Assembly: GCA_949710005.1 (NCBI GenBank)
Contig: OX453285.1
Coordinates: 1,964,797 to 2,028,796, forward strand
Reading direction: 5' to 3'
Origin: Ricordea florida
Lineage: Eukaryota > Cnidaria > Anthozoa > Corallimorpharia > Ricordeidae
DNA length: 64,000 bases
Shown here piece by piece: positions 1 through 11,282 of this stretch. The position numbers were made by a program, and so were the translations under genes. Under the pieces are notes generated by a model that had not been told where the DNA came from, did no database searches, and saw only the letters and a program-made list of their open reading frames with translations. Within the stretch, counting starts at the first letter, position 1. Each line of letters starts with the position of its first letter.

Positions 1-240
1 ATCGAGTAATTTTTTCAAGTATATTATTAAACCCATTAAGCGCCAAACTCAATATTCCTTTTCTCCTAACTGTTCTCACTTATTGGTTTGGTACTAGTGA
101 GGAGAATTTGTTTAAATATCAGTAAAAATCTTTTTTGATGATCATTTTCGTTATTCTTATAACCTGAATGGTTGATGAACAGTGAATATTGTAATGAGAA
201 ATTAAATGCAGGTCACTACTGTGACTTAAAGGGTTAAAAT
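1..240. repeat. Dispersed repeat, partial copy
   Basis: This stretch matches 36957-37137 in the opposite orientation. Shared pieces are a TTTTCTCCTAACTGTTCTCA block, a GTGAGGAGAATTT block, and a block that reads as repeated wording around 'gttgatgaacagtgaatatt'. The right end carries AAAGGGTTAA, the terminal word of several MITEs in this window. It is non-coding. The left end may be cut by the window edge. Confidence 0.6.
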
Positions 241-274
241 TCTTTGGGATTGACATTTTTCTCGGTGTTAACAG

Positions 275-1442
275 GATGAAGATGACTTCTTGTTTAACCT
301 GAGCCACAAAGGCATCGCTCCTCTGGCTTTTAAGGCAGATCATGAGACTTCAGCAACCAGGTAACAAGACTCTCTTTGGTTTACTATACAGTGTAATTAT
401 TACTTTTTCTTCTGTGGATCAAACCATGCAGTGTGGCCATTCTTTGTAAAACTACTGAACAGTACTGTACTGTGGTACTGTTTGTTTTACTATACAGTGT
501 GGTTCTATCTTTTTCATCTGTGGATCAAACCATGCAGTGTGACCATTCTTTGTAAAGTATTGTGGGGATAGTTTCTAAATTGAAACACAAGAAACTGGGT
601 AAATCAAACGAGTTGATTAAGCAAGTTATACCACCGTGAGGTAAAAGGGAATTTATCTTCCAACTCGGTTCTCTTAATTCCCACGGTATCAACGAACGTT
701 TCTCATTCATTTAATCATTCATCTAATTTATTCACTTCCATTCACACACTACTATGTTTCCACCAATAGCATGGCTCCAAACTTCTCTATATAAATTGAA
801 CGTAACCCACAATCCTCTCATTCGCTCCGACGAAGGGCTAACGCTCGAAACGTCAGCACCTCCCTTTTACCTTACGGTGGTATAACTTACTTAATCAACT
901 CGTTTGATTTACCCAGTTTCTTGCATTCTTTGTAAAGTTGCTTAGCAGTACTGTACTGTGGTACTGTTTGTTTTACTATACAGTGTGGTTCTACCTTTTT
1001 ATCTGTGGATAAAACCATGCAGTGTGACCATTCTTTGTAAAGTTACTGAGCAGTACTGTACTATGGTACTCTTTGTTTTACTATACAGTGTGGTTCTATC
1101 TTTTTCATCTGTGGATCAAACCTTGTAGTGTGACCATTCTTTGAAAAGCTACTGAACAGTACTGTACTATTAAAATGTCTACTATTGGTCTACTGTTCTA
1201 ACTTTTTTATCTGTGGATCAAACCATGCAGTTTGGCCATTCTTTGGAAGGCTACTGAGCAGTACTGTACTGTGGTATTGTTTGTTTTACTAACAGGGTGG
1301 TTCTAACTTATATGAGGATTGGTGAAGCAAGCACTGACATGTAGCTCTGTAATCTCTGTTTTCAATTTTCTTTAAAGTGTGTTTTAAATTCTTTAGGTGG
1401 ATACAGGAGTTAAAGAAAGCCGTCAAATTGGAGGACTTGTAG
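275..1442 (+). CDS. 3' end of a PH-domain-like protein gene (last two coding exons)
   Basis: Two exons with GT-AG borders are visible: 275-360 (acceptor ..TTAACAG, donor GTAACA) and 1397-1442 (acceptor ..TTCTTTAG, stop TAG at 1440-1442). Joined in phase 2 they encode about 43 residues starting DEDDFLFNLSHKG and ending with WIQELKKAVKLEDL. The pattern 'acidic strand, LAFKAD, ..ATRWIQELKKA' is that of the last strand and C-terminal helix of a pleckstrin-homology domain, with the near-invariant Trp in the helix. The upstream exons lie outside the window, so the family cannot be named. A possible poly(A) signal ATTAAA is at 1604-1609. The intron is almost filled by the 106-bp repeat and an inverted-repeat insertion. 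The exon pair is well supported; the PH call is inference from the motif. Confidence 0.6.
380..1310 (+). repeat. 106-bp dispersed repeat, block A (interrupted)
   Basis: Several tandem copies of a unit of about 106 bp. Landmarks are CAGTACTGTACTGTGGTACT, ACTATACAGTGTGGTTCTA, ATCTGTGGATCAAACCATGC and GACCATTCTTTG. The block starts about 20 bp after the donor of the exon at 275-360. It is split by the inverted-repeat insertion at 588-923, after which the unit resumes with CATTCTTTGTAAAG. Related blocks are at 12600, 22055, 35690 (reverse), 48385, 49425, 52305 and 54135. Confidence 0.85.
588..923. mobile_element. Insertion with 63-bp inverted ends, Penelope-like relic
   Basis: The left arm 588-650 (starting CAAGAAACTGGG) and the right arm 861-923 (ending CCCAGTTTCTTG) are inverted copies that differ at about 2 of 63 positions. 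Between them, 826-855 carries GACGAAGGGCTAACGCTCG followed by AAACGTCAGC. That text resembles the hammerhead-type motifs described in terminal repeats of Penelope-like retroelements. It interrupts a tandem repeat, which shows that it is an insertion. No coding sequence is present. The element class is inference. Confidence 0.6.
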
Positions 1443-2283
1443 TGTCACGCAATAACATGTAAGTCAGTGGCACGACGTCAAGTTGGTAACGCAACATTTT
1501 TACCTGGAGGTGATGAGACAGATAGTGATTTCGCCCTTAAGTTAGTTAGCCTTTGTAAATCTAGAATTATAGTTATTTTGCATTGAAGGCTCTATTTTTA
1601 CCAATTAAATTTGAGCGTATATACGTGGACTGATAGCTTTCCCGTCACGCAGTTTACTAAGTGAAATAGAGGGAGCTCAAGAAGTTCCTTTGAGCTTGGG
1701 GCGTTGCAAGCACTGGAAAGAGCTAATTACACTTGTACATTGTTGAAGAAAAAGCTTTATGCATTGAATATTTTATACATACTTCTCAAAGTCGCTAAAA
1801 ATTGAAAGGACAAAAAATGTCATTGGACAATTGTCATTATTTTACCTCTTTTTTTGCCTGCAAATAACTTTGCAAAACCCTAGAGACACTCATCAGGAGT
1901 TTCGCCAAGATGCGTATGGCTATGTGGCGAAATTTTGTACTTTTCCTAGTTAATTGGTGATGTGATTTAACATTCTCTCTCTTGTTTGAAAGAAGCATTA
2001 CATAAAGGCAAGTTTTTTGACCTGAGTATCTATTCTCATTTTTTAATATTATCATTTGTGTATTATAATATGAAATTTAAAGTTTTAGCTGCTAGTACTG
2101 TAGACTGTGGACAGCCGAAGTCGTTTGTGTCCATTCCCGATGATTTTCACTCTCGCGCGTAAGACTTACACAGTCTATTGGTGGAGATATATAGAATGAC
2201 GTCACTGCTCGGAAACAGTTGCTAGGCAACTAAGAACTTTAAATAAATCATTTTTATTTTCACTGTTTTAATAGTTCGACTTA
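1443..2283. other. Non-coding, nothing recognised
   Basis: This is 3' flank of the PH-like gene. It is AT-rich, with no convincing exon or known repeat. The minus frame at 1837-2055 has no recognisable domain. Confidence 0.5.
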
Positions 2284-2454
2284 GGGATGGACCATATTAT
2301 CTTTGAAGGGGGTAGGGGTGGAGAATTACCAAAAAAAAATTCCTGCCCAGCAAAACTATAGAAAAAAAATTACACCAAGGGAAAAAAGGTGCTGAAAAGG
2401 CCAAGGTGCAAAAAAACGTTCTTGCACTCCCTCAAAAATAAAATGGTCCATCCC
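2284..2454. mobile_element. MITE, PIF/Harbinger-like, TTA target duplication
   Basis: 171 bp bounded by inverted GGGATGGACCAT and ATGGTCCATCCC. The flanks are TTA at 2281-2283 and TTA at 2455-2457, the 3-bp target duplication typical of the PIF/Harbinger superfamily. The interior is A-rich and non-coding. Confidence 0.7.
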
Positions 2455-2926
2455 TTAAATTACCTCAGTTACAAGGAAAAAGTAAAATCAATATAGAAAT
2501 TAAATAGAAATTAAATATTATTGGAATTTTTATTTCAATAAATCATTAATAAATGAGACAATATTCTGTGGAGTTTTTGTTAGAATATTATGATAACTTA
2601 TGCAGTTCACACTTGTCTTTCAATTGGCTCATGCCATATTTGGAAATCACATGATATCCTCATGTTGTTCTGTTCTGTTCGCATGTGACTTTTCATTAAG
2701 AAAATAAAGTGAGTCCTAGTGCTGCAAGTATGCACGTGTGTTCCCCTTTTAGCGGTTTTGCAGCGGAAGTTTTGTTGCGCTAAAACAAAATTGTTTATGT
2801 AGAGTAAAGAACATTGTATTTTTATGAAAAATATTCTTTGTCAGGCAGGTGTTACATGACATTAAATTAGAGAGATTATGAGAGTTGATGTAGACGTTAT
2901 TTGAAAATTTTCCTTTAATTGTTATT

Positions 2927-3118
2927 ATAATCCTTTCACTGACCAATATACAGCTTCTCCTTAAAGCCTAAATGCATTTCCAAGTAAACAGGTGAGGAGA
3001 AGATGATCAATTCAGTGATAGTTGGCTACTATATTCTCTATACTAACATATAATAAGTGTATGGCACCGCTTTAAGGAGAATTTGATTTCGATCAGACCT
3101 TGGGAGTGAAAGGATTAT
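2927..3118. mobile_element. MITE of the 'AATCCTTTCACT' foldback family
   Basis: Bounded by TAATCCTTTCACTGACC on the left and GGGAGTGAAAGGATTA on the right. The ends are inverted, and the internal CAATATACAGCTTCTCC resembles the copy at 42276-42464. It is non-coding. Confidence 0.6.
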
Positions 3119-3892
3119 GACGTCCCAGATGCTGTAATACTTACTATGATCAAAGTGTAAGTTCCCCTGATAACATCAGTTAATTGTGAAGCAATTAAGT
3201 AAGAAGAATTAATCAATTTATCAAGTGCCCTCCATGCCATGTCTTCCTGGCTGATTTTTTTTAATGTGGGAAGTTGTCGGCGTTAAAGAAACCTCTGAAT
3301 TTCAGCGAATTCTCTTCTTTAGTGTATGAGCTCATAAAAATTATAATTTCTTAGATCTTGGGAGTTAAAAAGATAAAATACAAGCGCGATAGAAGCTCGT
3401 CAAGCTCGTCAATGAAATTGTGGCCAAAGTAAGATTTATTGAGGTTCTCCCCTAAATCAAAAGCTTTCGCTTTCTCTCCTTTGTCGAATGTAGAACTTAA
3501 AATGGGCTATTTATTGGTATTTCAATGGGAGCAATATCTTTTGCCGTTCTTGAGATATTTGGGCTTTGGTAGAGTGATCTCAGGAAAATTTACTCAGGGG
3601 AGTACTGAAAGTGACAAACAGAAAGTGGGAAAACGTGGCTACGGTAAAAACTTTTCCGTCTTTCTCGCCCCCTATCAAAAGCTTTAGCCTTGTATTTACA
3701 ACTGAAGATTGGACATTTATTGGGCTTTCTATTGTTTTTTTTAATGGACCCAAAATGTTTTACCGTTCTTGAGATAATTGCTTTTAAGTAGAGTGATGTC
3801 AGGAAAAATCACTCAAATTGACACGTGGACCACCAACTAAAAACAAACTGAGACGTGAAAAAGTTACTAAAATGACGTTTTTTGCGTCTTTC
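3119..3892. other. Non-coding; decayed copies of the 247-bp repeat
   Basis: No gene is recognised. From about 3430, phrases such as 'tcttgagatatttgggctttgg' and 'tcaggaaaa(a/t)t(t/c)actca' recur at about 3550 and 3770. They look like eroded relatives of the tandem repeat that follows. The plus frame at 3439-3687 is a by-product of this repeat. Confidence 0.45.
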
Positions 3893-4452
3893 TTCAAATG
3901 GCCCAAAACGTTTTTTCGTTCTTGAGATATTTAGGTTTAACTGTAATGATGACGTAAAACAAAAGAAACTAGCTACTCAAAAAATCGCAAAAACAGTCAA
4001 AGTGCTTTTCCCGAAAACAATAGAATACGTCACAACATGGCGGCCAACCAAACTTTTGTTATTTTTTTACTTATTTGAAGAGCTTTCGTTTTTAAACATA
4101 CATGAAGATATGGCGCTTTTTACGGTCTTTGTATTAAACTTTGAATGGGCCCAAAATGTATTTTCGTTCTTGAGATATTTAGGTTTAACTTTAATGATGA
4201 CGTAAAACAAAAGAAACTAGCTCCCAAAAAAACCGCAAAAAACAGTCAAAGTGCTGCCCCCGAAAACAATAGAATACGTCACAACATGGCGGCCAACCAA
4301 ACTTTTGTTATTTTCTTTGCTTATTTGAAGAGCTTTCGTTCTTAAACATATATGAAGATGTAGCGCTTTTTACGGGTGTTGTGACAAACTTTGAATTGGT
4401 CCAAAATATTTTTTCGTTCTTGAGATATTTAGGTTTAACTGTAATGATGACA
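3893..4452 (+). repeat. Tandem repeat, unit about 247 bp, 2.3 copies
   Basis: Units begin at about 3893, 4139 and 4387 with 'AATGGGCCCAAAA..TTTTCGTTCTTGAGATAT', giving spacings of 246 and 248 bp. Each full copy contains ATAGAATACGTCACAACATG. The short open frames here are repeat translations that lack conserved features. Confidence 0.8.
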
Positions 4453-4469
4453 TACGAAGTGACACTTTT

Positions 4470-7290
4470 AATTCAGACATAATTAGATATAGAAATTGGT
4501 TAATGAGCTAGTAGCTGCTCTCACCGATGGTTGGAAAAACCTTTTCGAAAAGGTTCATTTTCGCTCATTAACCAAAGTCTATTATCTTAATATTCATAAT
4601 CGAATTTTTGGCATTGATAAGGAATTTGACTCTCCAAGGTGACACTAATTACTAATAAAGCCGTTGTCTCTCTAACGCACTTAAGATAAGCTGGCAACTC
4701 CCCTTAATTAAGTTATAATTAACACATGAATATTTAAACAATAAAAATTGGTTAATGAGCTAGTAGCTGTCTTTACCGATGGGTTAAAAAACCAACTGAA
4801 AACGGCTCATTTTCGCTCATTAACCAAAGTCTATTATCTTAATATTCATAAGCAATTTTTCAGCTTTAATTAAGACCTTTACTCTCCAAAGTGACACTAA
4901 ATACTAATTAGGCCATTGTCTTTATAAAACACTTGAAATGGACCGGGAACTCCCCTTAATTAAGTCATAATTAACACATGAATATTTAAACAATACAAAT
5001 TGGTTAATGAGCTAGTAGCTGTCTTTACCAATCGGTTAAAAAACCAACTGAAAACGGCTCATTTTCGCTCATTAACCAAAGTCTATTGTCTTAATATTCA
5101 TAAGCAATTTTTTAGCTTTAATTAAGACCTTTACACTCCAAAGTGACACTAAATACTAATTGGGCCATTGTCTTTATAAAACACTTAAAATGGACTCGGA
5201 ACTCCCCTTAAATAAGTTATAATTAACACATGAATATTTAAACAATACAAATTGGTTAATGAGCCAGTAGCTGTCTTTACCGATGGGTTAAAAAACCAAC
5301 TGATAACGGGCCATTTTTGCTCATTAACAAAAGTCTATTGTCTCAATATTCATAAGCAATTTTTCAGCTTTAATTAAGACCTTTACTCTCCAAAGTGACA
5401 CTAAATACTAATTAGGCCATTGTCTTGATAAAACACTTGAAATGGACTGGGAACTCCCCTTAATTAAGTTTAAATTTAACCATGAATATTTAAACAATAC
5501 AAATTGGTTAATGAGCTAGTAGCTGTCTTTACTGATGGGCTAAAAAACCAACTGAAACGGCTCATTTTCGCTCATTAACCAAAGTCTATTGTCTTAATAT
5601 TCATAAGCAATTTTTTAGCTTTAATTAAGACCTTTACACTCCAAAGTAACAATAAATACTAATTAGACCATTGTCTTTATAAAACACTTCAAATGGACTG
5701 GGAACTACCCTTAATTAAGTTCAAATTTAACCATGAATATTTAAACAATAGAAATTAGTTAATGAACTAGTAGCTGTCTTTACCAATGGGTTAAAAAGCC
5801 AACTGAAAACGGCTCATTTTCGCTCATTAACCGAAGTCTGTTGTCTTAATATTCATAACCAATTTTTCAGCTTTAATTAAGACCTTTACTCTCCAAAGTG
5901 ACACTAAATACTAATTAGGCCATTGTCTTGATAAAACACTTGAAATGGACTCGGAACTCCCCTTAATTAAGTTTAAATTTAACCATGAATATTTAAACAA
6001 TAGAAATTAGTTAATGAGCTAGTAGCTGTCTTTACCGATGGGTTAAAAATCCAACTGAAAACGGCTCATTTTCGCTCATTAACCAAAGTCTATTGTCTTA
6101 ATATTCATAAGCAATTTTTCAGCTTTAATTAAGACCTTTACTCTTCAAAGTGACACTAAATACTAATTAGGCCATTGTCTTGATAAAACACTTGAAATGG
6201 ACTCGGAACTCCCCTTAATTAAGTTTAAATTTAACCATGAATATTTAAACAATACAAATTGGTTAATGAGCTAGTAGCTGTCTTTACCAATGGGTTAAAA
6301 ATCCAACTGAAAACGGCTCATTTTCGCTCATTAACCAAAGTCTATTGTCTTAATGTTCATAAGCAATTTTTTAGCTTTAATTAAGACCTTTACACTCCAA
6401 AGTAACAATAAATACTAATTAGACCATTGTCTTTATAAAACACTTCAAATGGACTGGGAACTACCCTTAATTAAGTTCAAATTTAACCATGAATATTTAA
6501 ACAATAGAAATTAGTTAATGAACTAGTAGCTGTCTTTACCAATGGGTTAAAAAGCCAACTGAAAACGGCTCATTTTCGCTCATTAACCGAAGTCTGTTGT
6601 CTTAATATTCATAAGCAATTTTTCAGCTTTAATTAAGACCTTTACTCTCCAAAGTGACACTTAATACTAATTAGGCCCTTGTCTTGATAAAACACTTGAA
6701 ATGGACTAGAAACTCCCCTTAATTAAGTTTAAATTTAACCATGAATATTTAAACAATACAGCTGTCTTTACCCATGGGTTAAAAAATCAACCTAAAACCA
6801 CTCATTTTCGCTCATTAACCAAAGTCTATTGTCTTAATATTCATAAGCAATTTTCAAGCTTTAATTAAGAGTTTTATCGTCCAAAGTGACAACAAACGGT
6901 AATGAGGCCATTGTCCTTCTAACCCACTTAAAATGGGCTGGCAACTTTCCTAATTACGTTATAATTCAGGCATAAATATTTAAACAATAGAAATTGGTTA
7001 ATGAGTTAGTAGCTGTGTAAACTAATGGTTTAAAAACCTACTGAAACGGCTCATTTCGCTCATTAACCAAAGTCTATTGTCTCGATATTCATAGATCATT
7101 TTCCTTCTTTGATTAACATCTTTATTTCCAATGTTACATTTTATATTAATGAGGCCATTGTCTTCTCTAACGCACTTGTAATGGCCTGGCAACTCCGTTA
7201 ACTGGGTTATAATTCACGCGTAAATATTTAAAGATGGACATTGGTTAATGAGCTAGAAGCTGCCCTTGCCGATGGTTAAAAAACCTACTG
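4470..7290 (+). repeat. Satellite array, unit about 250 bp, about 11 copies
   Basis: The phrase GGTTAATGAGCTAGTAGCTG recurs about every 250 bp (near 4499, 4750, 5000, 5250, 5497 and onward to 7244). Each unit carries an inverted pair, TTGGTTAATGAGC and GCTCATTAACCAA, about 60 bp apart, so each can fold into a hairpin. Variant units show a higher-order pattern: a distinctive version starting TACACTCCAAAGTAACAATA occurs at 5636 and again at 6391, 755 bp apart (three units). One unit near 6755 is truncated. No coding capacity. Confidence 0.9.
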
Positions 7291-7689
7291 TATGCATCAT
7301 TAAATTGATCTGTTATGAAAATCTCCATACCAACAAGTTCTTGTTTGGAGCACGAGTCAGTAAACAACACAAGGAATGGGTGTGGCTTAAATCATTTATT
7401 TCATTGTTTTGTCTCCGTTTTTTATTTAACCTACGTAGTCTAACGATTTCTTTAAATTCAAGTTTATATCCACTTTATTCTAATGCACTGTGACTTTCAA
7501 AAACTAGAATTAAAGTTAACACATTGACTAAGTTAGCCTTAACTGAACTAAGGGTTGCCCCCGACAGTACGCACAGGGGTACCCAGATACCGAATTTCTT
7601 TGCCTTTTTGTGCGTGCTATGTACGTAGAGCGTCTCTGATTGGGTCATACAGTTTGAATCAAAATTCATGTCACCGCTCCCTTTTCATC

Positions 7690-8430
7690 ACACGAAGCAG
7701 CTCGTCCGCGAGCGAGGACGTCTTGTAGTGTTCCCGGTTTCAACTAGGAGTTCATACATTGAGGAACCAAGACTCGTGGACAACACTGAAGACCTTAACG
7801 GAAAATACTGATGGTAAGTGTCTCATTTCTCCTTTAAAAATTGTTCACTAAATTAAGTCAGAGGTGAGGTAAAAAATCAACGTGCAGTTTAACAAGTTTG
7901 TTCTCGCTCTGCCCTCTGCCGATTCCAGGGACAAGAAACAAACTTCATCAAACCTGAGATAAAACCCAAAGGAAAAATTTATATTACAGTCGCTCGTTTC
8001 GTTAAATTTCTCTTCGGCGCGTCCTAAGATAAACGCTAGTAACATTTTAATGTCAGCCACGTGGTGGCTTAGCTTCGTCAACGCCATACACGTTATTGGC
8101 TACCATGTCCTTTGGTGAGGTCTACATATCGTATTATTCACTAAAACGTGCCACAAAATGTTAAAAATACTTTTTAACAACTTTTTCCAGTACAAAGTCG
8201 TTTCAAATTCCTTTACTGGTCTTAGTCTCCCTCTTCATTGACAAAACTGATTGCATAGTATTAATTTCCTGTGTCCATCAACACCATATATTCAACGTTT
8301 CTCTCTCGTTTTGTTTCAGAAGAAAGAAATGGACGAAGGCAAAGAAAAGAGAAGAAAGGACACTTGGACAAGTGGACACCGGAAGGAAAACAAAGGCAGA
8401 GATAAGAATTGCTTTTCATTTAAAAAATAG
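7690..8430 (+). ncRNA. Candidate two-exon transcript with a tiny ORF
   Basis: A possible first exon ends ..AAATACTGATG before GTAAGTGTC at about 7813. A good acceptor (TCTCGTTTTGTTTCAG) lies at about 8320. Joined, the text would read as a 36-codon lysine-rich frame ending at the TAG near 8430. It has no recognisable domain and no clear poly(A) site. It could be a non-coding RNA, an untranslated leader or chance. Splice-site quality is the only support. Confidence 0.2.
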
Positions 8431-11009
8431 GCGGCTATAGTTAGCACAACCTTTACAAAATTTTAAAATCCCAAGAGGAAATTATCCACTTTGGTTTTAA
8501 CATTTCGGAAAGAAAATTATCGTTTTTGAAGGCAAAAATAACTTTGGCGCAAAGGATTGTGGTAATGACAGCCATCTTTTTTCGTAACAATGAGCGATCA
8601 ATATTTCAAGGTTTCAAGTGTCGTGAATCTGTAAATTTTATTCTACACGAATTGGTAACATGTTATCAAGGTCAGCAGTGACTGGTGAACAGAAACACGT
8701 ACTGTGCAAACTTGTAGACATAAGTTTTCAATAGAAATTTCATTGCTACTTTGACAAAATTTTATAAGGTGCAAGCTTTTAGTTGCTACACAATTTGATA
8801 ATTACCTAGCTACAAAACCAATGTAAACAAAGGAAGACTCTTTAAAGGGAAAAAATTGGCATCAGATAAAGATTAGCATCAGCTGGCCAGCCGCGTTTCT
8901 GATCACCAACAAGTCAGTTTATTATTTCACGTAGAATTGATCGCTCACTAAGATATGGTTACACGGAGGTAAGATTTAAATTTACCTCTTTAACGGGTAA
9001 CGCCGCTAGCACCTGCGCTAAATAATGGCATTATTTCCACGTTAACAGGCGAGATCGTTTTACCCACCAAACCACAATTATCCTGGCAAACGTATTACCA
9101 AAAAGACGAGCAAAATTACCTCGTAAAGTCTATGTTTTCTAAGCGTGACCAACCTGTTCATTGAGGCCTTCAAAATAAAATTGATTATTAATATATAAAA
9201 TTGCGCGCTAAATTTGACTGCTTCAAAAACGTGCGCGCAGGTAATTGAAGGCTTGGTGGGAAATTTTTAGTTAAAGCAGTGTCGTCAATAGATGGTCTTG
9301 ACAAATACGTCTGATGACTCGCAAAAAAGGTTTGTTTGCGAAACATGCATGTTAAAAACGCGGAATTTTCCCCTATTGTGCTGCAATGATTGGAATGCAA
9401 TTCAATGAAACTAGGGACGCTTTTCGCTTCACTTGTGTTTTTATCAGACATGTATTTTGAATGGCCAGATTATTAACGAGGTTTAATTAGGTTGCATTTT
9501 TAAGATGGCACTGTGGGGTCCCAGGCTGCAACACGGAAAATTAGCAACAAAGTTCAATCAGGAATACGAATTAAAAAGCCGCTGAATGAGTGCATTCCAC
9601 CAAACCAACGTCAACACATGTCCAAAAGGTTCGAAGCCATTCTGAAAAATACGAAATAAAATGTTAAGTTTTAAAGGTCTTTCTTCACTCGCGATTAAAT
9701 TATACGAAATCGTTCAGTTTCATTAAGGCAATGTTAGCTCGTTCTCTCATTTAAACCAAAAGAAACTTTATGGTGCAAATTTCACTACAGGAAAAAAAAA
9801 TGCCGAACACGGAAGAATACTGAAACACGTTTTCTTGCTTGGCGCACCAAACTATTTTCAACTGTTGGCTACGTGTTTGCCAAGTAATTTATACACAAAA
9901 TATCGAACATAACTTTACAAATTTGCAGACTTCGCACAGTTTATCTCTTGAAAGTTCTGAATATTGAACAATTGTTTCGGTATGGCGACAACTGCACGAG
10001 ATCCACCGGCGCAGTTTTTTTTTCTCTCTCCAGAGTTTGCAGAGAAGTTTCGCCCGACAGTGCCATCTTAGAAATAAATTGCAAAGAGAACATGAGGTAG
10101 TATGGGGAATTTTTAGAATAATTGTCTGAGGTTTCAAGACGGTTGCTGAAGGTAATCAACAGTCCTTGATACGCACGCTACGTGTTATGTTGCACAAAAA
10201 ACGCAGTTTTTCCACAATTGTTTTTTTTTTCGTGAATTTACGTTCAAAATTTCAATCTAAGCAAGAACAGTTTTTATTAAAAACGTAAAACAGCTGTGCG
10301 TGTTGGACTGTTGGTTAGCTTGGGTCCATGATGCCGGTAAGTTTTTGAAACAAATATCGTTGCTAGGAATACCTCGTGTTCTCTCAATAAGGAAATAAAC
10401 AGTGTCTGGTTCAAGAGTTTTCCAAAGCGCGCGCAAATTTAAAGACCACACTGACAGCAGTAGGTTCGATTCCAAATATTTATGCTAAATCAATTAAATA
10501 AACTGTTGAGATCTGGAGAAGATTCGGGAGAAATTAATCTTCAATTTTCTAATCGTTAAATACTCTTTGATTTTCAAAATTGGTACAACTGGATACATTG
10601 CTTTTGTTATCGCAAAGTTATAATTTACTATCAAAGGCACTAAACTTGACCAAAGAAAAACACCATTCGATTTGTGCACCATTTTGAATTATAACGAAAA
10701 ACGCTTGCTCTGTTCAAAATACAACTCAAAACTAACAACAGTTACTGTTTCTGAAATGTACCAGTTGTATGATTTTTCTGGACCTAATTATCGTGGTCTG
10801 TACACTGCTGTTGGTTTTACTGACTTCACAACTAATTGGCTAAATAAAAACGATTTTCTTTGAAAAATGAACTCAAGGAAATCTTTTAGTGAACCAGACA
10901 CTGTTTAGTTTGTAAGTAGTAAGTTCGACTTTCCAGTAAGTAGTACAAGTTGCCACAGGGCGCGAGAAGATGAAGCTGGATTAAAAAAGTGAAAACATTT
11001 TAAAGTATG
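8431..11009. other. Long AT-rich stretch, nothing recognised
   Basis: No exon chain, known transposon or clear tandem repeat was found. The open frames at 9188-9451, 9889-10159 and 10257-10682 have no domain, and they overlap each other on the minus strand. Confidence 0.45.
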
Positions 11010-11282
11010 ATTTGGCAAAGCAAGATTAAAACAACCGAAAACACGTTAAGCCTTTTCTATTGTTTGGCAAAGACAGATTAAAACAACCCAAAACACGTTA
11101 AAACTTTTGTATAGTTCGGCAAAGCTAGATTTCGAAAGCAAGTACACGTTTAACTACTTCCATGATTTGGCAAAACTAGATTTAAAAAGAAAAAAGTAAA
11201 ACACGCCAAACCTTTTCTATGAATTTGAAAAGGTAGATTAAGAAAGCAAAAGCACGTTAAACCTTTCCTTTAGTTTGGCAAA
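11010..11282 (+). repeat. Degenerate tandem repeat, unit 50-58 bp, 5 copies
   Basis: TTTGGCAAAG..AGATTAAAA..ACACGTTAAACCTTTTC recurs five times with small indels, starting at about 11010. The copies are diverged, so the array is old. Confidence 0.75.
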
